Shown: positions 15,574 through 25,005, counted from the first letter of the stretch. The stretch is DNA of 64,000 bases from Streptomyces cyaneus (GCF_004028635.1 NZ_RQJW01000010.1:124001-188000), one strand, 5' to 3'. Notes: a model not told the origin generated them from the sequence alone. A program made the numbers and translations.

Positions 15574-18201
15574 TCAGGCGACCACTGCCCCACCGCGTCG
15601 GGCGAAGAGCCGGCTTGTCAGGCGCGTGGCCACTGCGCCGTACGCCACGCCCAACACCAGGGAGACCAGCAGAGCCAGCAGCGTGGAGTGGTCCCGTAGG
15701 TAGGGGTAGACGTGGAAGTGCGTCAGGTAGATGTACAGCGAGCTGCCCGCGAGGATGCCCGCCAGCCGGTTGACCGGGTCGATGCTGGGCAGGGCCGGGA
15801 ACCACAGCAGCAGCACGAGGCCGCCCACGACGATCGATGTCCGCAGTGGCTGCCCTCCGGGGAACAGACCCTGCACGGCGACCAGCACCACGGCGGTCAA
15901 CAGCAGGCGCTGCACCGCCGTGCGCGCCCGCGCTGCCGCCCAGCCCACCGCGAACAGGAAGAAGACCACGGTGGGGCTCAGGTGATAGCGGGAGTGAGCG
16001 AGCCCCCAGGGGTCGTACCGCCCCACCAGGCCCACGGCGACCAGTGCCAGGGCGAAGCCGAACGGGCTGCGTCGCTCCGCGCGGTGCAGCAGCGGGACGG
16101 CGAGCAGGACGGCCAGCCCTGTCAGGAAGTACACAAGCGCCTCGACGAACCAGTACCGCCATTCCGGGTCGGAGTTGTCCTGCTCGAAGAGGCTGTTGGC
16201 GAGCACGACGTTGGCCAGGTCGTATTCGCGGGTCAGCAGCAGAGCGAAGGCGAGCCACACCATGCTCGGCACTGCGATGCGCGCGATGCTCCGCCCCATC
16301 CGTCGCAGGCGCTCCCGGCGTTCGCCGGCGGAGAGTTGGAAGCGGGCGAAGTTGAACCCGGCGACGCCCAGTAGCACGTGGGCGCCGCCCTGGACGAGGA
16401 AGACAGGGATGTGTGAGCTCACGATGAGGACGATGCCGACCGCCCGCAGGGCGATTCCGGTCTCCAGGGTGCGCCGCAGCCCCCGCCGCGCGTGCGTTGT
16501 CCCGGTGATGCTCCGCGCTGAGCCGTCGCCGCGCAGCTCCCGGATCGGTGTGGTGTGCCACTCGGCGGGCAGCACGCCGAGTGCCTGCTCCAGCCGCAGC
16601 GACATCTCGACGTACGACAGTGAGTCGCCGCCCAGGCTCACGAAGCTGCTGTCCTCGGTGACGTCGGTCCGGTCGAGGATCTCGGCGTAGAGGGCACAGA
16701 GGTCGTTGCCGCCGGGGCCGGGTGGCGGGGTCTCCGGCTCGCGCGCCAGCCGTCGTACTTCCCGGAGGTCGGGCTTGCCCGAGGCGAGCCGCGGCAGCTC
16801 GGACACCATCCGCACGCGTATCGCGTGCGGCGGCAGACCGCAGCCGTCCGCCACCAGACGTCGGATCCTCGCCGCCTCGGAAGCCTCCGCGCCGACCGCC
16901 AGCACCGCCAACGCGCCGTCATCACCCGTACAGAAGGCACGTATGCCGTGCTCCTCCAGGATCGCCTCGACGCGCTGGGGGTCGATCCGCAGACCGAGGA
17001 TTTTGGTGAAGCGGCTGCGGCGCCCCACGATCTCGTACAGCCCGTCGGCGGCGCGCCGGGCGATGTCGCCGGTGTGCAGCTCCTCCACGGTGCGGCCGAG
17101 GGAGAGATCCGACGGGCTCTCGGCGTACCCGAGCATGACGTTGGGGCCCGAGTAGACCAGCTCGCCCGTGTCCGGCTCGTCGCTGCCCTGCACCGGTTGG
17201 AGTCGGAAGGAGCCGCCGGGGATCGGCACTCCTACCGCCTGCGGGCGCTCGGCCGCGAGCTCCGGTGGCAGATACGCCATCCGGGCCGTCGCCTCGGTCT
17301 GCCCGTACATCACGAACAGCTCCCAGCCGGAGCGGCGGCCCAACTCGGCGTACCGCTCGACCCGTTCGGGTGCCAGGCGGCCTCCGGCCTGGGTGACGTA
17401 GCGCAGGTGGGGCAGCCGCATGTGCTCGAAGCCGACCCGGTCGAGCAGGTCGAAGGTGTACGGCACCCCGGCGAGCGAGGTGCCGCGGGCGGCGCGGAAC
17501 TCCGCCCAGAAGGCGGCGTCGGACACCGACCGTTCGGTGAGGATCAGTCCGGCGCCGCGCAGCAGGTGGCTGTGGATGACGGACAGGCCGTAGCAGTAGT
17601 GCATGGGCAGGGTGGTGGCGGCCCGGTCGGTGTCCGAGATGCCCAGGTAGGTGGCGATGGACTCGGCGTTGGCCTGGAGATTGTCGTGCGAGAGGCGGAC
17701 CAGTTTGGGGGAGCCGGTCGAGCCGGAGGTGCTCAGCAGCAGCGCGAGGTCCGGGTGGAGGGTGTGGGCGCTTGCGCGCCGCCGTTCGTCGAGCGCCCAG
17801 GTGCCGTGGCCGTCCGGCCGCGCGACCACGTCCGGGTCGTATGCGGCGGTCAGGGCATCGATGGCGTCGGCACTGTCGCCGGGGACGAGCAGGACGGGGT
17901 GGCCGCAGGCGAGGGCCGCGAGGTGGACGACCAGGGCATCGACGCGATTGGCCCCGGCCAGCAGGACCAGCCGGCGTGCGGGGCCCAGGCGTTCGGCGGT
18001 GGCGGCGACCCGTTCGGCCAGTGAGCGGTAGCTGACCTCGCCCGATGGCGTGATCAACGCGGTGCGGTCGCCGTACGACGCGAGGCGATGGGCGAACGGC
18101 ACCCCGTGCCGCCGCAACGGCGGTTGCGGGAACGCGATGGGGGCGAAGCGCGGTATCGGCGCTGTGAACGGGGCCGAGAGAGGTCTGGACAGGTCTGGCA
18201 C
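15574..18201 (-). CDS. Adenylation-carrier protein-acyltransferase fusion
   Basis: 875 residues in three parts. An AMP-binding domain (about 30-490) has STSGSTGSPK at 157-166, YGQTEAT near 300, HTGD near 377 and the catalytic Lys477 (ASGKPD). A carrier domain (about 500-560) has LGGDSLS with the phosphopantetheine Ser at 527. A C-terminal membrane acyltransferase-3-like region (about 585-875) has eight or more hydrophobic segments. GTG 18201 is preferred (AAAGG upstream); a TTG at 18234 would add 11 residues. It probably activates an acid, loads it on the carrier and transfers it at the membrane. The iron box between it and the ferric transporter suggests iron regulation and a siderophore- or surface-related product. 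Confidence 0.85.
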   Translation of the reverse strand: MPDLSRPLSAPFTAPIPRFAPIAFPQPPLRRHGVPFAHRLASYGDRTALITPSGEVSYRSLAERVAATAERLGPARRLVLLAGANRVDALVVHLAALACGHPVLLVPGDSADAIDALTAAYDPDVVARPDGHGTWALDERRRASAHTLHPDLALLLSTSGSTGSPKLVRLSHDNLQANAESIATYLGISDTDRAATTLPMHYCYGLSVIHSHLLRGAGLILTERSVSDAAFWAEFRAARGTSLAGVPYTFDLLDRVGFEHMRLPHLRYVTQAGGRLAPERVERYAELGRRSGWELFVMYGQTEATARMAYLPPELAAERPQAVGVPIPGGSFRLQPVQGSDEPDTGELVYSGPNVMLGYAESPSDLSLGRTVEELHTGDIARRAADGLYEIVGRRSRFTKILGLRIDPQRVEAILEEHGIRAFCTGDDGALAVLAVGAEASEAARIRRLVADGCGLPPHAIRVRMVSELPRLASGKPDLREVRRLAREPETPPPGPGGNDLCALYAEILDRTDVTEDSSFVSLGGDSLSYVEMSLRLEQALGVLPAEWHTTPIRELRGDGSARSITGTTHARRGLRRTLETGIALRAVGIVLIVSSHIPVFLVQGGAHVLLGVAGFNFARFQLSAGERRERLRRMGRSIARIAVPSMVWLAFALLLTREYDLANVVLANSLFEQDNSDPEWRYWFVEALVYFLTGLAVLLAVPLLHRAERRSPFGFALALVAVGLVGRYDPWGLAHSRYHLSPTVVFFLFAVGWAAARARTAVQRLLLTAVVLVAVQGLFPGGQPLRTSIVVGGLVLLLWFPALPSIDPVNRLAGILAGSSLYIYLTHFHVYPYLRDHSTLLALLVSLVLGVAYGAVATRLTSRLFARRGGAVVA

Positions 18202-18255
18202 GGGCGCGCGACCTTTCTGCGGCAGCGTCCGCAAATAGCACAGGTCCCTTGACGG

Positions 18256-18274
18256 TTAGGCAAGCTTTACCTTA
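18256..18274. promoter_or_regulatory. Iron box (DmdR/DtxR-type)
   Basis: TTAGGCAAGCTTTACCTTA matches about 14 of 19 positions of the actinobacterial iron-box consensus as I know it (TTAGGTTAGSCTAACCTAA). It lies between the divergent acyltransferase fusion and the ferric-iron ABC operon, where an Fe(II)-loaded DmdR repressor could control both. Confidence 0.75.
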
Positions 18275-18377
18275 TTCATAGCATGTTCACAGTTGGCTGG
18301 AAAGCATCGCTTCGCCGCTCGCTGACCGACGACGCGACCCGCGCCGTATCGGCGAGCCAGGCAGGAAGGCACACCAC

Positions 18378-19424
18378 ATGCGACGCCCCTCGGCTCGCCG
18401 GATCACCGCGCTCCTCGCGGCCGGCGTGCTCCTCCCCGTCCTCGCCGCCTGCGGCGCCGACAACGACAAGGGCGGCTCGACCGAGGGCGGCGACTCCGCC
18501 CTCGTCATCTACTCCGGCCGTAACGAGAAGCTGGTCAAGCCGATCCTGGACAAGCTGGAGAAGGCCGTCGGCGCCGAGGTCGAGGTGCGCTACGGCGACA
18601 GCGCCGAACTGGCCGCCCAGATCCTGGAGGAGGGCGAGCGCACCAAGGCCGGGCTGTTCTTCTCGCAGGACGCGGGTGCGCTCGGCGCCCTGTCCAGGGA
18701 GGGCATGCTCCAGAAGCTGCCGCAGTCCAGCCTCGACGCGGTGGACGAGGCGTACCGCGGCAGCGAGGGCGACTGGGTGGGCCTGTCGGGGCGGGTCCGC
18801 GTCATCGCCTACAACCCCGACAAGGTCGCCGAGGGCAAGGTTCCCGACAGCGTCCACGACGTGGTGAAGCCCGAGTGGAAGGGCAAGGTCGGCTTCGCGC
18901 CCACCAACGCGTCCTTCCAGGCATTCGTCACCGGCATGCGCGTCCTGGAGGGCGACGACGCCACCCGTGAGTGGCTCAAGGACCTGAAGGCCAACGGCAA
19001 GACCTACGCCCACAACCTCGCCACCCTCGACGGCGTCGAGGCCGGCGAGGTCGAGCTCGGCCTCGTCAACCACTACTACTGGTACGAGCGGGTCGCCGAG
19101 AAGGGCGAGGACAAGGTCAACGCCAAGCTCAAGTTCCTGCCCGGCAAGGACCCAGGCGCACTCATCAACGTCGCGGGCGTCGGCATCCTCGCGGAGAGCG
19201 GGCAGAGCGCGACCGCCCAGAAGGCCGTGGACTACCTGCTGTCGAAGGAGGCGCAGACCTACTTCGCGGACACGACGAAGGAGTATCCGCTGGCCGCAGG
19301 CGTCACCAGCAAGGTCGAGGGCCTGCCGCCGTTCGACTCGCTCGAGTCGCCCGACATCGACCTCGGCAAGCTGGAGTCCCTCCAGGAGACGCTGGCCATG
19401 CTCCAAGATGTCGGGCTGGTCTGA
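18378..19424 (+). CDS. Iron(III) ABC transporter substrate-binding lipoprotein
   Basis: 348 residues. The signal peptide has a lipobox (VLAAC, Cys25), so the mature protein is anchored outside the membrane. The fold is that of the FbpA/FutA class of periplasmic ferric-binding proteins: ALVIYSGRNEKLVKPILDKL at the start and the iron-ligand tyrosines in NHYYWY (231-236). The family delivers Fe(III) to an ABC permease. It is the first gene of an operon with a fused permease and an ATPase, behind an iron box. Confidence 0.92.
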   Translation: MRRPSARRITALLAAGVLLPVLAACGADNDKGGSTEGGDSALVIYSGRNEKLVKPILDKLEKAVGAEVEVRYGDSAELAAQILEEGERTKAGLFFSQDAGALGALSREGMLQKLPQSSLDAVDEAYRGSEGDWVGLSGRVRVIAYNPDKVAEGKVPDSVHDVVKPEWKGKVGFAPTNASFQAFVTGMRVLEGDDATREWLKDLKANGKTYAHNLATLDGVEAGEVELGLVNHYYWYERVAEKGEDKVNAKLKFLPGKDPGALINVAGVGILAESGQSATAQKAVDYLLSKEAQTYFADTTKEYPLAAGVTSKVEGLPPFDSLESPDIDLGKLESLQETLAMLQDVGLV

Positions 19425-19459
19425 GTGGCCTCGAGCCCGACGGAAACCGTGAGCCCGAC

Positions 19460-21061
19460 GTGACCACAACTCCATCCGCGGCCCACCCGGCCGGAGCACC
19501 CGCTCCGGCCGGGCGCCGGCGCGTCCGCATGACCCGCGGGTCCGGCGCCGGCCCCGGCAGCAGACCCCCGCTCATCCTGCTCGTCCCCGCCTGCGTCGCC
19601 GCCCTGTTCGCCCTGCTGCCCCTCGGCTACCTCGCCGTCCGCGCCCTGGAACGCGGCCCGGCCTTCGCCTGGGACGTCGTCGCCGACGAACGTACCCTCC
19701 AACTCCTGGGCCACAGCCTCGGATTGACGGCGGTGGTCGTGGGGGCGTGTCTGGTGCTGGGTGTCTCACTGGCCTGGCTGACCGTGCGCACCGCACTGCC
19801 CGGAGCCCGCGCCTGGTCGGTGCTGGCCACGCTGCCGCTGGCGGTGCCGAGTTATGTGGCCGCGTTCGCCTGGCTGTCGGCCGAGCCGGACCTCGCCGGG
19901 TTCGGCGGGGCCGCCCTCGCCCTGACTCTGGTCAGCTTCCCGTACGTGCACCTGCCGGTCGCCGCCGCGCTGCGGGGCATCGACCCGGCACAGGAGGAGG
20001 CGGCGCGCTCCCTCGGCCACGGCCCGCTGCGGACCTTCGTCCGCGTCACGCTTCCCCAGCTGCGACCGGCGGCCGCGGGCGGGGCACTGCTCGTCGCGCT
20101 GTACGTGCTCTCCGACTTCGGTGCGGTCTCGCTGATGCGCTACGACACCTTCACCCGGGCCATCCACACCTCCTACCGGGCCTCCTTCGACCGCACCCCG
20201 GCCGCCGCGCTCAGCGTCGTCCTGGTGGTCATGACGATCGCGCTCGTCGCCGCCGAAGCCCGCACCCGTGGCCGGGCCGGCCACGCCAGGACCGGAACGG
20301 GCACCGCCCGCCCGGCAGTTCCGACCGTCCTCGGCCGGTGGCGTCCGCTCGCCCTGCTGTGGTGCGCGGCGGTGTCTGCCGTCGCCGTGGCCTTCCCGCT
20401 GGGCACCCTCGGCTACTGGCTGGCCGTCGGCACCTCGGCCACCTGGGACCTGGGCGGGCTCGCGGAGACCGCCTGGGCCACCTTCGGGGTCGCGGCGGCG
20501 GGCGCGGCCCTCACCACCGCCCTGGCACTGCCGGTCGGGGTGATCGCCGCCCGGCACCGGGGCCGCGGTGCGCGACTGCTGGAGCAGGCGGCGTACGCCG
20601 GCCACGCGCTGCCCGGCATCACGGTCGCCCTCGCGCTGGTCTTCTTCGCCGTGCGCTACGCCTACCCGCTGTACCAGCAACTCCCGCTGCTGGTCGGCGC
20701 GTACGCGGTCCTCTTCCTGCCGGTCGCGGTGGCCGCCACCCGCGCGGCCGTGCTCCAGGCACCGCCCGTCCTGGAGGACGTGGCCCGTTCGCTCGGCCGC
20801 CGACCGTGGCAGGTGCTGCGCGAGGTCACCGTGCCACTGGCCGCACCCGGCGTGGCCGCCGGGGCCGCGCTCACCTTCGTGGTCTGCATGAAGGAACTCC
20901 CCGCGACCCTCCTGCTGCGCCCCACCGGCATGGACACCCTTGCCACCCGGCTGTGGACCGAGACCGGCGCCGGATCCTTCGCGGCCGCCGCTCCCTACGC
21001 CGCCGCACTGATCCTGCTGGCCGCAGTCCCCTCCTACCTCCTGGGCAGGCACCGGACATGA
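19460..21061 (+). CDS. Iron ABC transporter permease (two fused domains)
   Basis: 533 residues from a GTG at 19460, with about 12 hydrophobic segments. Two EAA-type coupling loops show it is a duplicated permease: EEAARSLGHGPLRTFVRVTLP in the first half and EDVARSLGRRPWQVLREVTVP in the second. This is the FbpB arrangement, where one chain forms the whole channel. The start is uncertain because no strong ribosome-binding site is visible; an ATG 69 bases later is possible. The longer open frame upstream overlaps the lipoprotein gene and is not coding. Its stop overlaps the ATPase start (ATGA). Confidence 0.88.
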   Translation: MTTTPSAAHPAGAPAPAGRRRVRMTRGSGAGPGSRPPLILLVPACVAALFALLPLGYLAVRALERGPAFAWDVVADERTLQLLGHSLGLTAVVVGACLVLGVSLAWLTVRTALPGARAWSVLATLPLAVPSYVAAFAWLSAEPDLAGFGGAALALTLVSFPYVHLPVAAALRGIDPAQEEAARSLGHGPLRTFVRVTLPQLRPAAAGGALLVALYVLSDFGAVSLMRYDTFTRAIHTSYRASFDRTPAAALSVVLVVMTIALVAAEARTRGRAGHARTGTGTARPAVPTVLGRWRPLALLWCAAVSAVAVAFPLGTLGYWLAVGTSATWDLGGLAETAWATFGVAAAGAALTTALALPVGVIAARHRGRGARLLEQAAYAGHALPGITVALALVFFAVRYAYPLYQQLPLLVGAYAVLFLPVAVAATRAAVLQAPPVLEDVARSLGRRPWQVLREVTVPLAAPGVAAGAALTFVVCMKELPATLLLRPTGMDTLATRLWTETGAGSFAAAAPYAAALILLAAVPSYLLGRHRT

Positions 21062-22128
21062 ACGACACGAACGAACTGCACATCGAAGGGCTCACCAAGT
21101 CCTACGGAGCCGGCGAGCCGGTCCTGCGGGAGCTGGGGCTCACCGTCCCGGCGGGCGCGCTGACCGCCGTCCTCGGCCCCTCCGGCTGCGGCAAGACCAC
21201 GCTGCTGCGGATCGTCGCCGGATTCCTGCGCGCCGACGCGGGCACCGTCCGCCTCGGCGACCGGCTCCTGAGCGGGCCCGGTGTCCACCTGCCGCCGGAG
21301 CGCCGCCGCATCGGCATCGTGCCCCAGGAAGGCGCCCTCTTCCCTCACCTCACCGTCGCCCGCAATGTCGCCTTCGGGCTGACCGGCACCGACCGGGCCG
21401 AACGGCGACGGCGCACCGAGGAGATGCTGGAACTGGTCGGCCTCGCCGGGTACGGCGACCGCATGCCCCACGAACTGTCCGGCGGCCAGCAACAGCGCGT
21501 CGCCCTCGCCCGCGCACTCGCCCCGAAGCCTCAACTCGTGCTCCTGGACGAGCCGTTCAACGCCCTCGACAGCGCACTGCGGACGGGAGTGCGGTCGGAC
21601 GTACGGGCCGCGCTGTGTGCGACCGGCGCCACGGCTGTCCTCGTCACGCACGACCAGCAGGAGGCCCTGTCCACCGCTGACCTGGTCGCCGTCGTACGGG
21701 ACGGCCAAGTCGCACAGTGCGCGAGCCCGCAGGACCTCTACCGCCGCCCCGCCGACCCCTGGATCGCCGAGTTCGTAGGCGACGCCGTACTGCTCCCCGC
21801 CACCGTCGACAGCTACGGCACGGCCCGGACCGCCCTGGGCCCCGTGCCCCTCGCCACCCCGCCAGGCGGACCGAGCGCAGGCACGGTCCTGCTCCGCCCG
21901 GAACAACTCCGCCTGACCGACACGGACTCCGAGGGCACCGTCAGGGGCACGGTGACCGACATCTGCTACTACGGCCACGACGCCATGGTCACCGTGACCG
22001 TCGAGGGCCACGACACCCCGGTCGGCATCCGCGTCGCGGGCCCGCTCCCCGTCAGCCAGGGGGAGGAGACGGGCATCCGTGTCGTGGGGGAGGGGAGCCT
22101 CCACCGTGGCGGGGGCCTCCGTGGCTGA
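21058..22128 (+). CDS. Iron ABC transporter ATP-binding protein
   Basis: 356 residues. The ABC domain has Walker A GPSGCGKTT (40-48), a Q-loop (PQEGALFPHLTV), signature LSGGQ (140-144), Walker B VLLDEP (161-166) and the H-loop (LVTHDQQEA). A C-terminal TOBE-type domain follows from about residue 240. This is the FbpC class, which energises ferric-iron uptake. It is coupled to the permease by ATGA. The gene ends 26 bases from the convergent NCS1 permease. Confidence 0.93.
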   Translation: MNDTNELHIEGLTKSYGAGEPVLRELGLTVPAGALTAVLGPSGCGKTTLLRIVAGFLRADAGTVRLGDRLLSGPGVHLPPERRRIGIVPQEGALFPHLTVARNVAFGLTGTDRAERRRRTEEMLELVGLAGYGDRMPHELSGGQQQRVALARALAPKPQLVLLDEPFNALDSALRTGVRSDVRAALCATGATAVLVTHDQQEALSTADLVAVVRDGQVAQCASPQDLYRRPADPWIAEFVGDAVLLPATVDSYGTARTALGPVPLATPPGGPSAGTVLLRPEQLRLTDTDSEGTVRGTVTDICYYGHDAMVTVTVEGHDTPVGIRVAGPLPVSQGEETGIRVVGEGSLHRGGGLRG

Positions 22129-22154
22129 CGGCGGAGCCCGTCCTCGGGGCTGAC

Positions 22155-23804
22155 CTACGCGGTGGCCGGCAGGACGTGGTCGCCGACCTTGTCCGTGCTC
22201 AGGCACAGTGAGCAGACCACCGCGTCGTGGGTCGCGCAGGCGGTCACGTCGGGGCGCTCGTAGGGCTGGTGGCAGACGTGGCAGTCGTAGGTGACGGCGC
22301 TGGGGTTGCCGTCGGCGTCCAGCATCGGCTCGTCGATGCCGTCGTCGGTGCGGCGCAGGTAGTACCTGCCCTTGGTGACGATCGCCATCAGCGGGGTGAG
22401 GACGAAGGCGATGACGGCCGCGGCGACGGGGGAGTAGGGCTGGAGGGTGTCGCCGAGCGCGTGGAAGTACATGGCGATGGAGAGGCCGGAGGCGGCGACG
22501 AAGGCCACGACCCCCACCGGGTTGACGGCGTAGAGCATGCCGCGGCGGAACTCGGGAGCGTGCGGGGAGAGTTTGAGCAGGTACTTGTTGATGCCGATGT
22601 CGGTGGCCACGGTGACGACCCAGGCGATCGCGCAGTTCGAGTAGAAGCCCAGGATGTCGTTGAGGAAGCTGAACATGTCGGCTTCCATCAGGGCCAGCGC
22701 GAAGCCGAGGTTGACCAGGACGAAGACCATGCGGCCGGGGTAGTGCTTGGTGATCCGGGTGAAGGAGTTGGTCCAGGCCAGCGAGCCGGAGTAGGCGTTC
22801 GTCACGTTGATCTTGATCTGGCTGATCACGACGAGGGCCACGGCCAGCGGGATCACCAGCCAGGACGGCATCATCGCGTCGAAGGCGCCCTTGAACTGCT
22901 GGATCGGCTCCGGCGCGACCGAGGGTCCCACCTCGGCCAGGATGTACACGGCGAGGAAGACGCCGATGGCCTGCTTCAGCGCACCGAGCACCACCCAGCC
23001 GGGTCCGGCCATGACCACGGCGGTCCACCAAGCGCGCTTGTTCGCCTCGGTCTTGGGCGGCATGAAGCGCAAGTAGTCGATCTGCTCGCCGATCTGCGCG
23101 ATGAGCGACAGGCACACGCCCGCGCCGAGGAGCACGGAGGCGGTGTTGACGCCGCCGTCGCCGTCGGTGCCCGCGTAGGCGAGGAAGCGGTCGACGGTAC
23201 CGGGGTCGGTGGCGATCAGATAGACCAGCGGGCCGACCATCAGCAGCAGCCAGATCGGGGTCGTCCAGACCTGGAGCTTGCTGAGCGCCGTCATGCCGTA
23301 GATCACCAGGGGGATGACCATGAGCGTGGAGACCAAGTAGCCCAGCCACAGCGGCAGTCCGAGGCCGAGCTTGAGGCCCTGGGCCATGATCGAGCCTTCG
23401 AGGGCGAAGAAGATGAAGGTGAAACTGGCGAAGATGACGCCGGTGAGGACAGAGCCGTAGTAGCCGAAGCCGGAGCCGCGGGTGATCAGGTCGAGGTCGA
23501 TGTTGTAGCGGGCGCCGTAGTACGCCAGCGGGAATCCGGTCACGAAGATGACGACCGCGGCGACGGCGATGGCCACGAGCGCGTTGCCGGTGCCGTGGGC
23601 CAGGCCGATGCCGGCGCCGATGGAGAAGTCGGCCATGTAGGCGATGCCGCCAAGTGCCGTGGTGGCGACGACCATCGGGGTCCAGCGGCGGTAACTGCGG
23701 GGCGCGAAGCGGAGGGTGTAGTCCTCCAGCGTCTCCTTGACCGCCTGGTCGGCGGCGGTCTTGGGCGTTCCTTGCGTCGTCTGTCGTGACTCGGTGGTAC
23801 TCAT
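22155..23804 (-). CDS. NCS1-family purine/cytosine permease with a cysteine-rich tail
   Basis: 549 residues; ATG 23804 has GGGAGAC about 6 bases upstream. Twelve hydrophobic segments with NCS1 features: GIAYMADFSIGAGIGLAHGTG near TM1, DLITRGSGFGYYGS, and 'NVTNAYSGSLAWTNSF' near TM8. The last 42 residues form a soluble tail with Cys at 508, 511, 523, 531 and 534 plus His residues, in a CxxC...CxxC pattern typical of a zinc ribbon. The family imports nucleobases, allantoin, hydantoins or related compounds with a cation. The tail is not part of the canonical transporter and might sense metal or bind a partner. The gene stands alone. Confidence 0.88.
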   Translation of the reverse strand: MSTTESRQTTQGTPKTAADQAVKETLEDYTLRFAPRSYRRWTPMVVATTALGGIAYMADFSIGAGIGLAHGTGNALVAIAVAAVVIFVTGFPLAYYGARYNIDLDLITRGSGFGYYGSVLTGVIFASFTFIFFALEGSIMAQGLKLGLGLPLWLGYLVSTLMVIPLVIYGMTALSKLQVWTTPIWLLLMVGPLVYLIATDPGTVDRFLAYAGTDGDGGVNTASVLLGAGVCLSLIAQIGEQIDYLRFMPPKTEANKRAWWTAVVMAGPGWVVLGALKQAIGVFLAVYILAEVGPSVAPEPIQQFKGAFDAMMPSWLVIPLAVALVVISQIKINVTNAYSGSLAWTNSFTRITKHYPGRMVFVLVNLGFALALMEADMFSFLNDILGFYSNCAIAWVVTVATDIGINKYLLKLSPHAPEFRRGMLYAVNPVGVVAFVAASGLSIAMYFHALGDTLQPYSPVAAAVIAFVLTPLMAIVTKGRYYLRRTDDGIDEPMLDADGNPSAVTYDCHVCHQPYERPDVTACATHDAVVCSLCLSTDKVGDHVLPATA

Positions 23805-24242
23805 ACCACGTCTCCCGGTGGGGGGCTGGGTGCGGGTGCGGGTCCTGTGATGCAGTGGGGAGCCCCGCGTGGCGTCATCGACAGGACGGGGGAGCCGGCG
23901 GGCCGTCAGGAGTCGTTCCGGCGGTCCTGTATACGACTCTGATCCCACGGCCGATCACGCTAGAAAGCGGTTGTTACCGCTGATTCCAGTTGACGTGAAC
24001 GCGATGTTTCCGCAGGTTCGGATATTCGGAGGGGGGCGACCGGCGACCGGTGATGTCGTGCGGTTCAAGCACGGAGGCGGGCTAGGGTGGCAAGCAGAGA
24101 CTGACTCCGATGCCCTTGACCAGGGCAATGGAAACGCTGGCGAGTTCGGGGCCGCACAGGCTGATGGCTGCGGGGCGCGGCATCGCGGTAGGGGCGGATG
24201 ACGTGGCGTCGGCCCCGACGGGAGGGGGAGGAGCCTCGCATC
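23805..24242. other. Intergenic stretch with no recognised gene
   Basis: About 440 bases between divergent NCS1 permease and PAP2 genes. It should hold both promoters, but I see no clear operator, hairpin or coding frame. Confidence 0.45.
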
Positions 24243-24974
24243 ATGGCAGACGAGAAGGTCACCGAAAGCAGGCCGTTGATTCATGGATGCGGCCGGTCGG
24301 CGGCGCCCGCGGTGCTGCCCCCTTCGCTGCGCCCGTGGCTCGGACTGATCGCCGCCCTCGCCACGCTGGTGGTCGTCGTGCTCGGGGTTTTGTACGCCGG
24401 CCACAGTGAGCCCGGCAGGGTGGACAGGTGGATCGTCGAGCCGACGGCGGACAGTGTGCGGCCGCCGTGGCGCTACGTCGCTCTGGCCACGGACTTCCTG
24501 GGGGAGCCCGTGGGAGCGGCGATGCTCGTTATGGCCACCGTGACGGGCTGCCTGCTGCTTCGGCGTCCTCGCGCGGCGGTGCTCATCGTTGCCGGCGTCG
24601 GCATGGCCGTGGTGACGGCAACGCTGCTCAAGTCCCTGGTGGGACGCACCATCCACGGCGACGGCAACCTGTCCTACCCGAGCGGACACACCGCCTTCCT
24701 CACCGCGCTCGCCCTCGCGGTGGCACTGCTCGCGACTGGCCGGCTCGGCCTCGGCAGGACGGCCGGCACGTCACTCGTGTTCGTCGCGGCGCTGGTTGCC
24801 GGCGCCGCCATGGGCTGGGCGCAGGTCGCCCTGGGCGCGCACTACCCGACCGACGCCCTCGGCGGCTGGTGCACCGCGCTGGCGGTCGTACCGGTGACCG
24901 CGTGGCTGGTCGACCGGACGGCTGACCAGCTGGCCGATCGGATGGCCGACGCCGGTCAGCGCGACCGTCGCTGA
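24243..24974 (+). CDS. PAP2-family membrane phosphatase
   Basis: 243 residues from the ATG at 24243, which follows GGAGGAG at a usual distance; an ATG at 24198 would place that site inside the gene. Six hydrophobic segments. The PAP2 motifs are visible: a first motif LLKSLVGRTIHG (Lys and Arg kept, Pro replaced by Thr), the second PSGHTAF and the third GWAQVALGAHYPTDALGGW with His and Asp. The family removes phosphate from lipid phosphates such as phosphatidic acid or undecaprenyl pyrophosphate. The convergent polysaccharide operon, which would release undecaprenyl pyrophosphate, makes the latter attractive, but that is inference. Confidence 0.85.
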   Translation: MADEKVTESRPLIHGCGRSAAPAVLPPSLRPWLGLIAALATLVVVVLGVLYAGHSEPGRVDRWIVEPTADSVRPPWRYVALATDFLGEPVGAAMLVMATVTGCLLLRRPRAAVLIVAGVGMAVVTATLLKSLVGRTIHGDGNLSYPSGHTAFLTALALAVALLATGRLGLGRTAGTSLVFVAALVAGAAMGWAQVALGAHYPTDALGGWCTALAVVPVTAWLVDRTADQLADRMADAGQRDRR

Positions 24975-24975
24975 C

Positions 24976-25005
24976 GTCACGTCACGTCACGTCACGTCAT
25001 GTCAC
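24976..25005. repeat. (GTCAC)6 pentamer repeat
   Basis: Six GTCAC units, one with a final T, in the gap between the convergent PAP2 and aminotransferase genes. The last unit covers the aminotransferase stop codon. A short array of this type can change length by slippage; no terminator function is evident. Confidence 0.85.

Noticed and set aside
15363..15593. 76-codon minus-strand frame
   Set aside because: No clear ribosome-binding site or family, and it overlaps the end of the acyltransferase fusion.
15574..18201. NRPS gene
   Set aside because: There is an adenylation and a carrier domain but no condensation or thioesterase domain; the C-terminus is a membrane acyltransferase.
18971..19459. 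Upstream extension of the iron permease frame
   Set aside because: It overlaps the lipoprotein gene in another frame and is Arg-rich with no domain.
24976..25005. CRISPR-like or attachment-site repeat
   Set aside because: Units are 5 bp without spacers; no cas, integrase or tRNA gene is near.
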